Source: Clavaria fumosa
Lineage: Eukaryota; Basidiomycota; Agaricomycetes; Agaricales; Clavariaceae
DNA: 64,000 nt
NCBI GenBank assembly: GCA_951802425.1
Contig: OX637806.1
Location: 682,001-746,000 of the forward strand
Direction: 5' to 3'
The position numbers and the translations under genes were made by a program. Every line of letters begins with the position of its first letter. Positions within the stretch are counted from its first letter, which is position 1. The notes beneath the pieces were generated by a model. It was not told where the DNA came from. It did no database searches and worked only from the letters and a program-made list of their open reading frames with translations. Positions 42,117 to 52,155 of the stretch are shown here, one piece after another.

Positions 42117-43553
42117 CATCAGCAAAACATCAAACTACTTAATCCAACTTAAACTGCTCTTAAACTGTCTTAAACAGCAGATTAAGACATTTTCAGACAT
42201 TTTTGATTAAGGCGACATGACTTAGATTAAGACTATTCGAGTTATGGATTTTACTTAAACTTGCCTTAAAATCAGTCTTAATTACCTTAATTTTGACTAC
42301 CCTGCCACTGCTGCTGCTGCTGCCGCCGCTGGTTGCTGCCACCGCTGCTGGTGGTGCCGCCGCCGCCGCTGGTTGCTGCCGCCACCGCCGCCACCGCTGT
42401 TGCTATTGCTGCTGCTGCTGCCACCGCCGCCAGTGCTGTTGGTCGTGCCGCCGCTGCTGCTGCTGCTGGTGCCGCCGCCACTGCTGCTGCTGCTGGTGCT
42501 GCCGCTGGTTGCTGCCGCCGCCGCCGCCGCCGCTGTTGGTCGTGCCGCCGCTGCTGTTGCTGCTGCCGCCGCCGCCGTTGCTGTTGCTGCCGCTGCTGCT
42601 GCTGGTGGTGCCACCGCTGGTTGCCGTTGGTGGTGCTGCCGCCGCCGCCACCGCTGTTGCTATTGCTGCCGCCGCCGCTGCTGCTGCTGGTGGTGGTGGT
42701 GCTGGTCGCAATCACTGCCGCCACTTGCTGCTAGTCGCTGCCGCCGCTCGCCGCTGGGTGCTGCAGCCGCCTTCAAGCAGTTCAGGTGTGGTGGGGAGTG
42801 AGCGCGACCAAACATCGAGACGGTGGAGGGTTGGGCAGTGAGAGAGGATGGGGAAGAGAGAGGGAGTTTTGGACTTAGTGTGGCAACGAGCAAGTGTCGG
42901 ACTTCAAAAAAAGATCAACATGGGATCATGTGATCCCATGTTGAAATTTCTTTGAAGTCCGACGCGCCTCAGCCCCTTGTCTTGTTCTACCCATCAGCAG
43001 CAACAACAACAGACGACAACCACGGTGCAGTGGCGGTGGCTAGCAGTCATGGTGGCAGTGACCAGCAGGCAGCAATGGCAGCAGCGCTAGCAGCGAGGGC
43101 GGCGGCAGCAAGCAGCAGTGGCGGCAGCAAGTGGCAGTGGCGGCAGCATCCAGCAGCAGCGGCAGGTGGAAGCAACACCCAGCAGCGACCAGCAGCGGCG
43201 GGCGGCAGTGGCGGGCGGCAGCAACACCCAACGATCAGCAGCGGCGGGCGGCAGGCGGCGGTGGCAGCAAGTAGCAGCGGCGGGCAGCAGCGGTGGCGGG
43301 CAGCAGCGGTGGGCAGCAGCAGTGGCGGGCAGCAGCAGCGGGCAGCAGCAGTGGCGGCAGGCAGCAGCGGCGGGCGGCAGCAGTGGCGGTGGGCTGCAGC
43401 GGCAGTGGCAGCAGTGTGGCAGCAGAGGTACAACTTAATAAAATGTGAACTAAGACAAGATTAAGGCAAGTGGTGTGACTTAGGTAACTTAATCAGCTTA
43501 TTTTGAGAATAAGTGTAATAAGTCACCCTAAGTGATTTGACATTTTGCTGATG
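42117..43553. mobile_element. Foldback DNA element 2 (CATCAGCAAAA ends, triplet-repeat arms)
   Basis: 1437 bp. The terminal 24 bp at each end are inverted repeats with four mismatches. CA flanks both sides (42115-42116 and 43554-43555), and the paralogous site after gene B is empty. Subterminal regions are dense in cttaa/ttaag. Inside lie complementary triplet arrays: ctg/ccg on the left (about 42300-42770) and cag/cgg on the right (about 43015-43430), with a palindrome in the middle. No transposase is present. The long open frames here are artefacts of triplet repetition. Confidence 0.8.
42896..42963. repeat. Central palindrome of foldback element 2
   Basis: Two 33-bp arms (42896-42928 and 42931-42963) with three mismatches and two bases between them. 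A degenerate relative of its right half occurs near 48470-48530 in element 3. Confidence 0.9.
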
Positions 43554-43685
43554 CAGTCATCCAGCTGTGTGATGGAGAGGGTCAGTCCCACATTCTTCTT
43601 AGTATGACAGGGGACCAAAACACATCGCAGCTTATCACAGAGGGAAAAGGACAGGGTTGTGGATGCAACGAGAGACACACATGTT
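43554..43685 (-). pseudogene. Kre9-like gene remnant (intron 2 region), split by element 3
   Basis: Matches 52270-52515 (downstream of gene B) with the exon 3 region deleted. It is continued at 48758 on the other side of element 3. Confidence 0.65.
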
Positions 43686-43989
43686 CATCAGCAAAGTGCA
43701 ATCAGGCTATATGCCATTTGGCAGTGCTGCACAGACAGCTGTAGAGCCATAGAAGCCATAGACAACTTCCTGATATGTGTAGAACTGTGTAGCACAGCAT
43801 GATTGCTTTGTAGGGGAACATGACCCACTGCAGCACTACATAGGTCTAGAATAAGGCTACAGAGTCCTACACAGAAACATGTAGCTAGTGGCAGGTCCTA
43901 CATCCAAACTATGCTCAACTGCACAATTGCAACTAAATCAATATTTGTATTTGTTTTATAAATCAACAAAGTCATGTGATACTCTAACC

Positions 43990-44660
43990 AAGTAGTAGGG
44001 AATGCTGCACCACCATAGCCGCTGCCATTGCTATAGCCACTGCCACTGCCATAGCCGCTGCCACCACCACCATTGCCGCTGCTGCTGCCACCACCATTGC
44101 CGCTGCTGCTGCCACCACCATTGCCGCTGCTGCTGCTACCACCATTGCCACTGCTGCTGCCGCCACCACCGCCATTGCTCCTGCTGCTGCTGCCATTGCT
44201 CCCACCACCGCTGCTGCCGTTGCTCCTGCCACCGCCGCCGCTGCCGTTGCTCCTGCCACCGCTGCCGTTGCTCCTATCGCCACCACCGCTGTTGCTCCTG
44301 TCGCCGCTGCCGCTGTTGCTCCTGTCACTGCCGCTGCCATTGCTCCTGTTGCTGCCGCTGCCATTGCTCCTGTTGCCGCTGCCGCCGTTGCTCCTGTTGC
44401 CACTGCCGCCTTTGCTCCTGTTGCCGCCGCCGCCATTGCTCCTGTTGCCACCACCACCATTGCTCCTGTTGCCACCGCCGCTGTTGCTCCTGTTGCCGCT
44501 GCTGCCATTGCTCCTGTTGCCACTGCTGCCATTGCTCCCGCCGCCGCCGCCACCCACCACCGTTGCTGCTGCTGCTGTTGCCGTTGCTGCTGCCGCCGCC
44601 GCTGTTGCTGCCATTGCTGCCATTGCTGCCATTGCTGCTGCTGCCATTGCTGCTGTAACA
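43990..44660. repeat. Triplet-repeat array inside element 3
   Basis: About 670 bp of imperfect three-base units such as cca, ttg, ctg and ccg with a longer-range period of about 24 bp (repeated ttgctcctgttgccg). Open frames in all directions are by-products. Confidence 0.85.
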
Positions 44661-44797
44661 CTTGACTGCAAAGGATCCCAAAAAAAAAAGGAATTGCACA
44701 CCTCAGACTTTCTCAAGCTTTCAGCTATACAAACTCCCACATCTGGTTCTCGTCTGCCTCATATAGAGGCATGGTCCTCAGCTAAACGAAAGGGTTC

Positions 44798-45086
44798 TGT
44801 TAGGATTGCTTACATAAGCATCCAAAAAGAGCAGTTGTGGAGAAACTGGGGAGGGTTGGTGGAAGGTCACATGACCTGTGGCTGTGGTGGGATTATGTAA
44901 TCGGAAGGTCACATGACCTGGGCCCAGGTGCATCACGTGATCCGAGGGTCCGAGCGTGGGAACGCCGGCAAATGCCGAAGCGTTCGCTATATATACTTCG
45001 TCTTTTCCTATTTTGTACTCTTTTCCCCTTATCTTAGTATTATCGTCATGACCTTACGCTTAAGTTGTGTGAGACCCAGTTTGATA
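44798..45086 (+). mobile_element. Solo LTR related to the gypsy element
   Basis: 289 bp, related to the gypsy LTR (shared blocks gcttacataagca, gtccgagcgtgggaacgccg and the TATA region) but clearly diverged. It starts TGTTAG, ends TTGATA, and is flanked by a 5-bp duplication GGTTC (44793-44797 and 45087-45091). No internal region is present, so it is the product of LTR-LTR recombination. Confidence 0.9.
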
Positions 45087-45279
45087 GGTTCAGTTTGGTG
45101 CATGGCTAAAAGCAAACTTTGCACTGCATTACATTCTTCTGGGTTCCTGTAGTGGGATCTACAAAAGCCTTGGTCTGGCTCCTAGGCAGGGGAGGCGGGC
45201 TGACCCTTGAGGAAGTAGAGGATGAGATGGGGGCATATTAGTGCTCGGCGCTCTGAGGCAAAGGGATTAACCATACAAG

Positions 45280-45800
45280 AAATAGCCAGGAAGGCCTTTC
45301 ACGGGTTGGATCCAGCAGGTGACTATACTACGTCCAACCTCGGGAGGGGCGAGCATCGCTCCGCCTGGCTTCACATAGCGCATCCCATGCCCGCCCCATG
45401 ACGTAGAGATGAGCGCCTCGCTGTTCTCATCGAATTGGATGTTGAACTTGTCGAAGGAAAGGAAGTAACAAGAAAAAAAACACAGTCCAGGTCAGCAAGT
45501 ATCGCAGCAGGGGGAGCGGATGACCCAAGGATGTCAGCTCAACATCAGGTGCGTACCTGCCTGGAGGGATGGAAGGTCGAAGCGGGCTGCTTGCTGCGCA
45601 GGGGAAACACAGCGATCGGAGCGCAGGACGGAGGGCAGTTGGTATAGACACCCCACTCTGAGCCGGTGCGGTGATTGTGAATGCTGTATGTCCCAGGTGC
45701 AAGAGGCAGCACGGGGTGAGCGAAGTTGTTGTTGCCGTCGCAGTTGCGCTGTTGCAGCTGTCACTGTCGCAGTCACTGTCACAGCTCAATGGGTGGGACT
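45280..45800 (-). pseudogene. Captured exon-like fragments of an unknown gene
   Basis: Read on the minus strand, two coding-like stretches are separated by what looks like an intron (gtacgc at its start): PLAPGTYSIHNHRTGSEWGV at about 45725-45640 and FNIQFDENSEALISTSWGG through KPGGAMLAPPEVG at about 45450-45340. They lack a start, a stop and a continuous frame. I do not recognise the donor gene. Confidence 0.4.
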
Positions 45801-45850
45801 TATGCATGCTCACAGTTCGATGGGGCAGCACATGAGGTGAGCAATCTGAT

Positions 45851-46930
45851 GCATTATTTAGGCTAATTACCATTAGTTGGTTATGCATGGAAGACGGTAA
45901 GTTGCCGTGCCACTGCATTGCATCACCCTCGCCTCCCCAGCTCCTGTCGCATTGCATCACCCTCGCCTCCCCAGCTCCTGTCGCATTGCATCACCGCCTC
46001 CCCAGCTCCTGTCACGTTGCATCATCCCTGCCTCCCAGCTGCCGCCTGCCCTGCTGCTGCCACCCGCCACCCGCCGCCTGCCCTTCTGCTGCTACGTGCT
46101 GCCTGCCCTGCTGCCGCCACCCGCCACCTGCCCTGCTGTCGCCACCTGCCTCTGCCCTTCTGCTGCCACCTGCCTCTGCCCTTCTGCTGCCACCTGCTGC
46201 CCGACCTTCTGCCGCCCCATGCCCTTCTGCCGCCCCCCGCCCTTCTGCCGCCACCCACCGCCCGCCCTTCTGCTGCTATGTGCCGCCTGCCCTGCTGCCG
46301 CCACCTGCCTCTGCCTTGCTGCTGCCACCCGCCACCCGCTGCCCGCCCTGCTGCCGCCACCCGCCGCCCACCCTTCTGCTGCTACGTGCCGCCTGCCCTG
46401 CTGCTGCCACCTGCCTCTGCCCTGCTGCTGCCACCTGCCTCTGCCCTGCTGCCGCCACCTGCCTCTGCCCTTCTTCTGCCACCTGCCGCCCGCCCTTCTG
46501 CTGCCACCCGCCTCCCGCTCCCCACCCCGCTGCTCCTTGCTGCCACTCCCTGCCCAGCTGCTACCAATGGCCCCAGCCCCCACATTGGTCTGTGACCACA
46601 GTTGAGGGCTTGGGCCATTGCTACAGGGAGGAGGGCGCACCTGGCAGGCAGCCTATCGTGATCGCCGCCCTTGTCGCACCCGTCACCCCCATCGCTCCTG
46701 TCAGCCCCGTCGCACCTGTTACCCCTGTCGCCCCCGTCGCCCCCGTCACCCCCGTCGCCATCGCCCCTGTCAGCCCTGTCGCTGTTGTCGTCGTTGTTGC
46801 CCCTCCCACTGCCATCATCGTCATGCCGGCGCCACTGCTGAAGAGAGGGAGAGAGGGAGGGGAGAAAGAGGGGGGAGGGTAAAAGAAAGAGAAAAAAGAA
46901 AGAGGGAGGAACACGCACCAGCGGTTGTTG
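45851..46930. repeat. Left arm of inverted minisatellite structure (element 4)
   Basis: Starts with atgcatta-type subterminal words and continues with a minisatellite of about 21-24 bp units (gccctgctgctgccacctgc and variants, 46030-46540), then the gtcgcccccgtcacc repeat (46680-46800) and a purine tract (46840-46910). It mirrors 47385-48370. Confidence 0.8.
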
Positions 46931-47384
46931 TCGTCTACTGCTGTCGTAGTCGCCATCGCTGTCTGCTGTGGCCATTATTGCCATCGTTGTCTGCCGCAGG
47001 TGTCGTCGATGTCGTTGTCAGTTGCTAAATGGTGGATTAGTGAGGGGAGAAGGGGGATGGGGATAATGACACACTGTTGCTGGCATGAGCATGGTGTGGC
47101 GGGTCAAGGCAGTCACCTAGTCAGTAGTAGTCACTCATGTAACTGTAAAGTGAGAAACTGATTCAATCATCATCACACTTTTTAGACAGCATTCTACACT
47201 GTAAATTTAACATAGGATTGTTGAGCATGTGGACTCAATCCTTCCCAATTATTTTCAGAATTTATTATATTCAGACTAAGATGCAGGGACAGTTTTTCTC
47301 TCAGTAGGACAGATACTGTGGCTGTGACTTATGGGTCTCAATGAGGTGCAGGTGACGACGGCAATGATGACAACTGCTGGTGCA
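46931..47384. other. Spacer between the arms of element 4
   Basis: About 450 bp, AT-richer in its right half, no gene seen. Confidence 0.5.
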
Positions 47385-48370
47385 TGTTCCTCCTTCTTTC
47401 TTTTTTCTCTTTCTTTCACCCTCCCCCCTCTCTCTTTCACCTCCCTCTCTCCCTCTCTTCAGCAGTGGCCCAACAACAATGGTGGCGGGAGGGGCAACAA
47501 CAACAACAATGGCAATGGGGGCGACAGGGGCAATGGGTGTGATGTGGCTGACAGGGCGACGGGGGCAGCCCCAGCCCCAGCCACAGCGCCGCCGCCTGTA
47601 CACGAAGCAGCCAGCACGAGCGCCAGACCCACCACATCCCACATGTCCGTTGGCCTGATCACCCCGTCGTCCCACAGATGCGCCGTCGAGTAGTACGCAG
47701 TCGACTGCGCCTCAATCATCTCCTTCAGCACAGCGTGGTGGCCATGATAGGCTGCCTGCCAGGTGCGCCCTCCCTCCCTGTAGCAATGGCCCAAGCCCCC
47801 AACCGTGGTCACAGACCAATGGTGGGGACTGGGGCCATTGGTAGCAGCTGGGCAGAGGTGGCAGCAACGGCAGGGCAGGAGCAGCGGGGTGGGGAGCGGG
47901 CGGCGGGTGGCGGGTGGCAGGTGGCGGCAGAAGGGCGGGTGGCAGGTGGCAGCAGAAGGGCAGAGGCGGGTGGCAGCAGCAGGGCGGGCGGCGGGTGGCA
48001 GCAGCAGGGCGGGCGGCGGGTAGTGGCAGCAGGGCAGGCAGCACGTAGGTGACGTAGCAGCAGAAGGGCGGGCAGCGGGTGGCAGCAGCAGGGCGGGCGG
48101 CGGGCGGCAGGTGGCAGCAGAAGGGCAGAGGCGGGTGGCAGCAGCAGGGCAGGCGGCGGGTAGCGGCAGCAGGGCAGGCGGCACGTAGGTGACGTAGCAG
48201 CAGAAGGGCGGGCGGCAGGCATCAGCGAGTGGGATGCATGATGGCAGGAGTGATGCATGATGTGTGGTGGCATCATGCATCATCTCCCTCTGGGTGATGA
48301 TGCATCCTCACCATTCGCAAACTTACCATCATCTATGCATCACACACTTACTGTAATTACCATAGATTAA
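47385..48370. repeat. Right arm of inverted minisatellite structure (element 4)
   Basis: Complement of the left arm in reverse order: pyrimidine tract (47390-47460), then a region containing a carboxylase fragment, the shared stretch near 47760-47900, the minisatellite (47920-48220) and gatgcat words (48230-48370). Confidence 0.8.
47590..47770 (-). pseudogene. Captured C-terminal fragment of a biotin-dependent carboxylase beta subunit
   Basis: On the minus strand the fragment reads EAQSTAYYSTAHLWDDGVI followed by RPTDMWDVVGLALVLAAS. This is the conserved C terminus of the carboxyltransferase (beta) subunit of 3-methylcrotonyl-CoA carboxylase and related acyl-CoA carboxylases, where STAR-LWDDG and DTR-x-VLGL are hallmarks. 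Here His replaces Arg in the STAR word and Met-Trp replaces Thr-Arg. It has no upstream gene and lies inside the right arm of element 4; only its first few codons (RTWQAAY) survive in the left arm near 46640. It is a transduplicated host fragment. Confidence 0.72.
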
Positions 48371-48757
48371 TGCATTAATTTACTTGAATCGCCTGGGGGC
48401 AGAGGGTGAAGCCGGTGAAGGTGAAGGAGTGAGGAAAAATGAGTGTGGGACAATTTGATAGAAACCTCAACACAAAATCATGTGATGAACTGATGTTGAA
48501 TTTTTTCCAAGTCCAATGCATGTGCATGGGTGGAAATGAGATGCTTCCTACTCCTAGCTACATAGATCCAAATAATATCTAGGTGTTGCTACAAGGATGT
48601 CTCTGCTTTCTATGCACTGATTTCCAGGTGTATGTGTAATCTACCATGAGCTACACTGCACTGCATAGATACTAAGCTGCTATGGCAAGCTATGGCAAGC
48701 TATACCCTAGCTATAGATTTCCTTCATTCTACAGTGACAAAAGTGGGTTTGCTGATG

Positions 48758-48975
48758 GAGGCACTGATGTCCAGGAGGGGCAGGCACACACTGCCATCAA
48801 TCTACTCAGTGGTGCATGGCACACCTGTGTGGCATGTCATGATGTGTCATGGGTGACAGTGGGTTGACCACCTTCAGGCACAACAGTCAGTACACTGCAA
48901 CACCCCCCCAGTGCAGAGGAGCAAGGTAAGGGGGAGGGATGCACATACAGTGTGGCCCTTGCAAGGGCTGCAGTG
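48758..48975 (-). pseudogene. Kre9-like gene remnant (exons 2 and 1), CpG-depleted
   Basis: Matches exon 2, intron 1 and the end of exon 1 of the Kre9-like genes, aligned with 52530-52755. All twelve CpG sites of the latter in the exon 2 part are TG or CA here. Confidence 0.75.
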
Positions 48976-49445
48976 CAGATGCAGATGCAGATACAGATAC
49001 AGATACAGGCACAGACACAGACACAGACACAGGCACAGACACAGACACAGACACAGACACAGACACAGACACAGACACAGACACAGACACAGACACAGAC
49101 ACAGACACAGACACAGACACAGACACAGATGCAGATGCAGATGCAGATGCAGATGCAGATACAGATACAGATACAGGCACGGGCACAGACACAGACACAG
49201 ACACAGACACAGACACAGACGCAGTCGCAGATGCAGATGCAGATGCAGATGCAGATGCAGATGCAGACACAGACACAGATGCAGATGCAGATGCAGACAC
49301 AGATGCAGATGCAGATGCTGACACAGACACAGATGCTGACACAGATGCAGATGCAGATGCAGATGCAGATGCAGACACAAACACAGATGCAGATGCAGAT
49401 GCAGACACAAACACAGACACAGATGCAGATGCAGATGCAGACGGC
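48975..49445. repeat. Hexanucleotide array (cagaca/cagatg)
   Basis: About 470 bp of six-base units, mainly cagaca and cagatg, starting right after the exon 1 remnant and ending at exon 6 of the next Kre9-like copy. The minus-strand reading of Cys-Val/Ile repeats is not a real protein. Confidence 0.9.
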
Positions 49446-49465
49446 ACAGTCAGCACAGGGTCTGG

Positions 49466-50313
49466 TCACACAGGGTCGCCCGTGAGGCCATCGATGCTGC
49501 AGGGGCACGGGGCCGGTCAGTCCACAGTGCACAGAAGGGGAGAAGAGAAGGGGAGACGCACGAGAAGAACGGCGTGTACGCGGCGCCATTCTGCTGGAAG
49601 GTGGTCGACTGGAAGGCAACGTAGCTGTGTGTGTGTGTGTGTGTATGCGTTGGGAGACGAGCGGGGATGAGCACCAGGGTGTGGAGGGGGTACGTACTAG
49701 AGGTTGGAGTTGGCGCCGATGTTGGGATTCGGCTGTGTGTGTGTGAGGGGGTTGGACGGGCAGTCCCACGCTCTTTCACAGTGGGAAGGGGGCAGCGCTC
49801 ACCGTGAACCGCAGCGAGTGCACGGCAGAGACGTCGACCGGCGTGATCTGCTGCACCAATTGCTGCAGAACCCAAGGGGGTGGGGAGGGAACAGGGTCAA
49901 AACAAAAGAAAGAAAGAAAGAAAGCAGGAGGACACCCGATAGGCCATCAGCGCAGCGGGAGACACACACGCACGTTGTTGCCATGGAAGAGGCCGACAAG
50001 GGAGACGCCGACGTCCGGGAGCGGGCGCGCGCCGTCGTCGATCCACTCGACGGCGCACGGCGCGCCCGCGTGGCACGTCGTAGGCGACAGCGGGTTGATC
50101 ACCTACAAGCACTGCGGTCAGCCGGGCACACACACAGAGAGAGGGGTACGGTACGAGGAAAGGGGGGGGAGGGGGAGGGGGAGGGGGGGGGAGGGAGGGA
50201 CGCACATACAGCGCCGCCCACGTGGAGGGGGCGCAGGCACAGACGCAGACGCAGACGCAGACGCCCGCCCAGAAGCGGCGGGCGGGCCATGCAGACGGGG
50301 CGGCTGCGAGCAT
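49466..50313 (-). pseudogene. Kre9-like copy 2, truncated: stalk and GPI signal lost
   Basis: All six exons are recognisable with intact splice sites: 50313-50206, 50102-49974, 49862-49803, 49732-49698, 49624-49562 and 49496-49466. The joined frame codes for 142 residues: signal peptide, whole folded domain and the end [10 protein letters not shown], then TGA. The stop sits where copy 1 continues into its Ser/Thr stalk, and a hexanucleotide array replaces the stalk and anchor region. If expressed, the protein would be secreted free rather than anchored; it may also be a simple pseudogene. Exon 2 is one codon shorter than in copy 1. Confidence 0.75.
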
Positions 50314-50689
50314 TCGTCTTTTCGTGGATACCTCTCCCGCACGCTGCTGTATGGGGGGAGGTCTCAGGAGGGGAGGGGGGGCGTGGTCGGTCAGTCGGGT
50401 TCGGGTTCGGGTCGGTCGCGAAAGGAAGCGTGAGCGTTGGAACCGTCTCTCGTCGTCCGAAACGACGTGACGAGGAGGTTGTTCGTCGGGGGGTTGGGGA
50501 GAGTGTGTCGGCCCCAGCGAGCGGTTACCGGGTTATTTCTCGGTAAATGCATTTTTGATTGACTACCGTTGCTACCAAACTCGTGATCATTTGTGAAGGT
50601 GTCATTGCCTCGAACTCCTTGAGTCCTCGAGTAATACATGATATAAAACTTGGAGCGTCTCTCACAAGCCATCATGCTCACGGGCCATC
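50314..50689. promoter_or_regulatory. Divergent promoter between Kre9-like copy 2 and gene B
   Basis: A duplicate of 29360-29726 with small differences, including the TATA box at 50642-50648, 41 bp upstream of the gene B ATG. Confidence 0.65.
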
Positions 50690-52155
50690 ATGTCCACCGC
50701 TACCAGTGCTCTTCTCACCTATGATTGGAGCGAGGTCTCTCGTCAAGGCTACATGAACTGCTTCACATTCAATAGTGAGACCAAGGAATTGACGGAGGGT
50801 ATGGGAGCAGATGTCCAGGGGAATGACCAATGGTCTTCTTGGTCACTTTCCAAACATCCCTCCAAGAAGATTGCTTAGTAAGGGTTCCGCTCCCCCCGAT
50901 TCTTTTAACAAAGGCTCACATCAGCAAGATAGCTTAACTGCTGACAAGGGCTTATTCAAAGTGGAGACCAGCATCGACAACTCAAAGTGCAAAGTGACAG
51001 TGGATAGACTAACATCTGTGGACTACGATGCCCATGCCGCAACTGTAACTACCAATACTGGTCAGGATGTACTTGTGGTCATGAAGGTAAAGTGATTTTG
51101 AAGACTTTGTATTATTGACCTCTTGACCCCGAACCTATTTCCATTAGAGAGGCACATTCGACGGCACTTACTTCATGTTGGATAGTGATGGGGGTGTATC
51201 GAACAATGGCATTCCCATTAATCTGCCACGTGAACTTTTACCAGACATGTATTCGCAGACCTGTGTCTGGTATACAGATGAAATCTACCAGAATGCACAA
51301 CAAATTGTTCTTCATGGTGGTTGCTACCTCCATTTCACTGAACAGTTTGGAGTTTATCCATTTGTTATTGTGAGTGAGGATATTGGGAGTCTCTTTTGGC
51401 TGATTGATTGCCCTTGTACTACAGGGAAACTTTCGTCTTGAATTTTCCAGGTCTCCCATATCCATAACCTTCCTGAGAAATGGATCACCAAATGCTCTGG
51501 GATTTCCTCGTCTAGCTTTCTGGCGTGAGTGTATTCTTATTTTCCCCAACCAAAAAAAAAAAAAACACTTCTAAAATCAGTTCTAGACTCGGATAACCCT
51601 GCAGTTCACTCGTTGACATTGGAGATGTTCAGAGACGCGACAGCCACCACTGGGGCCATAGGGATGGACACAGGAGACCAGGCCCTCATTCAATTTGGCG
51701 ACATATTTCATCTAAACGTGCCTGCCAATCAACAAAATATCGCCGTCTCGAAGGGCACCCAACCAACTATTTACATCAACTACAATACACACCCGCCAGA
51801 CTTCATGAAGGGTGGCATTTGCTTTGCCCCATTACATCCTAATGCCGTGCCACCGGCACCTAGACCAGCCCTCCCAGGCCCCGATTATGTACCACCAGAC
51901 GTATTTGGGAGGACATCCTGTCAAGATCTTCCAGAGGTTAAGGAGGACAGTAAAGTGGGAGGTGGTGTGTCTCCAATAGTGCTCAGCGCAGATGGATCAT
52001 ACCTTGCCATGGCTGATCTGAGCGAAGGGGATGACATGAAACGTATCAACAGGATGCGGGTCTGGGATACAAGGATGGGCCTAAATCCTCTTCAACTAGC
52101 AATCTCTCAGTACAGTGTCACTAGGAATACTACCAGATTACTGTGGTTTTATTAA
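50690..52155 (+). CDS. Uncharacterised protein, gene B of the tandem family
   Basis: Exons 50690-50877, 50933-51086, 51148-51369, 51425-51524 and 51587-52155 give 410 residues, the same length as gene A although individual exons differ by a few codons (exon 1 two codons shorter, exon 2 three shorter, exon 3 four longer, exon 5 one longer). All differences keep the frame, which argues that the gene is under selection or very young. Sequence identity to gene A is high along the whole length. Its downstream flank (52156-52290) preserves the empty sites of foldback elements 1 and 2 and was used to define those insertions. Confidence 0.82.

Larger units (their letters stand above)
43686..48757. 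mobile_element. Foldback DNA element 3 (CATCAGCAAA ends) with captured sequence
   Basis: 5072 bp, with 10-bp perfect terminal inverted repeats shared with element 2. Subterminal regions at both ends are rich in gtag/ctac and agcta words (43740-43900 and 48545-48750). The interior holds a triplet array (43990-44660), a solo LTR, captured gene pieces and a large inverted repeat (element 4). Interruption of the remnant of a Kre9-like gene (43554-43685 and 48758 onward) shows it is an insertion, but no target duplication is visible and about 14 bp of the target are missing compared with 52516-52529. No transposase gene is seen. Confidence 0.62.

Noticed and set aside
42296..44660. Long open reading frames encoding poly-Leu/Pro, poly-Ala, poly-Gln or Asn/Gly/Ser runs
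   Set aside because: They occur on both strands and in several frames of triplet-repeat arrays, which lack stop codons by construction. No start, promoter or splice context supports them.
45887..46882. Open frames of more than 200 codons rich in Cys, Pro and Ala in the minisatellite
   Set aside because: Three overlapping frames are open on the plus strand and more on the minus strand, a property of the repeat units, not of a gene.
48975..49445. Possible CRISPR array
   Set aside because: The units are six bases long, contiguous and without spacers, and the DNA is eukaryotic. It is a microsatellite.
48837..49769. A 310-codon minus-strand frame of Cys-Ile and Cys-Val repeats
   Set aside because: It is the translation of a hexanucleotide array running into a spliced exon of Kre9-like copy 2; the real frame of that gene stops before the array.
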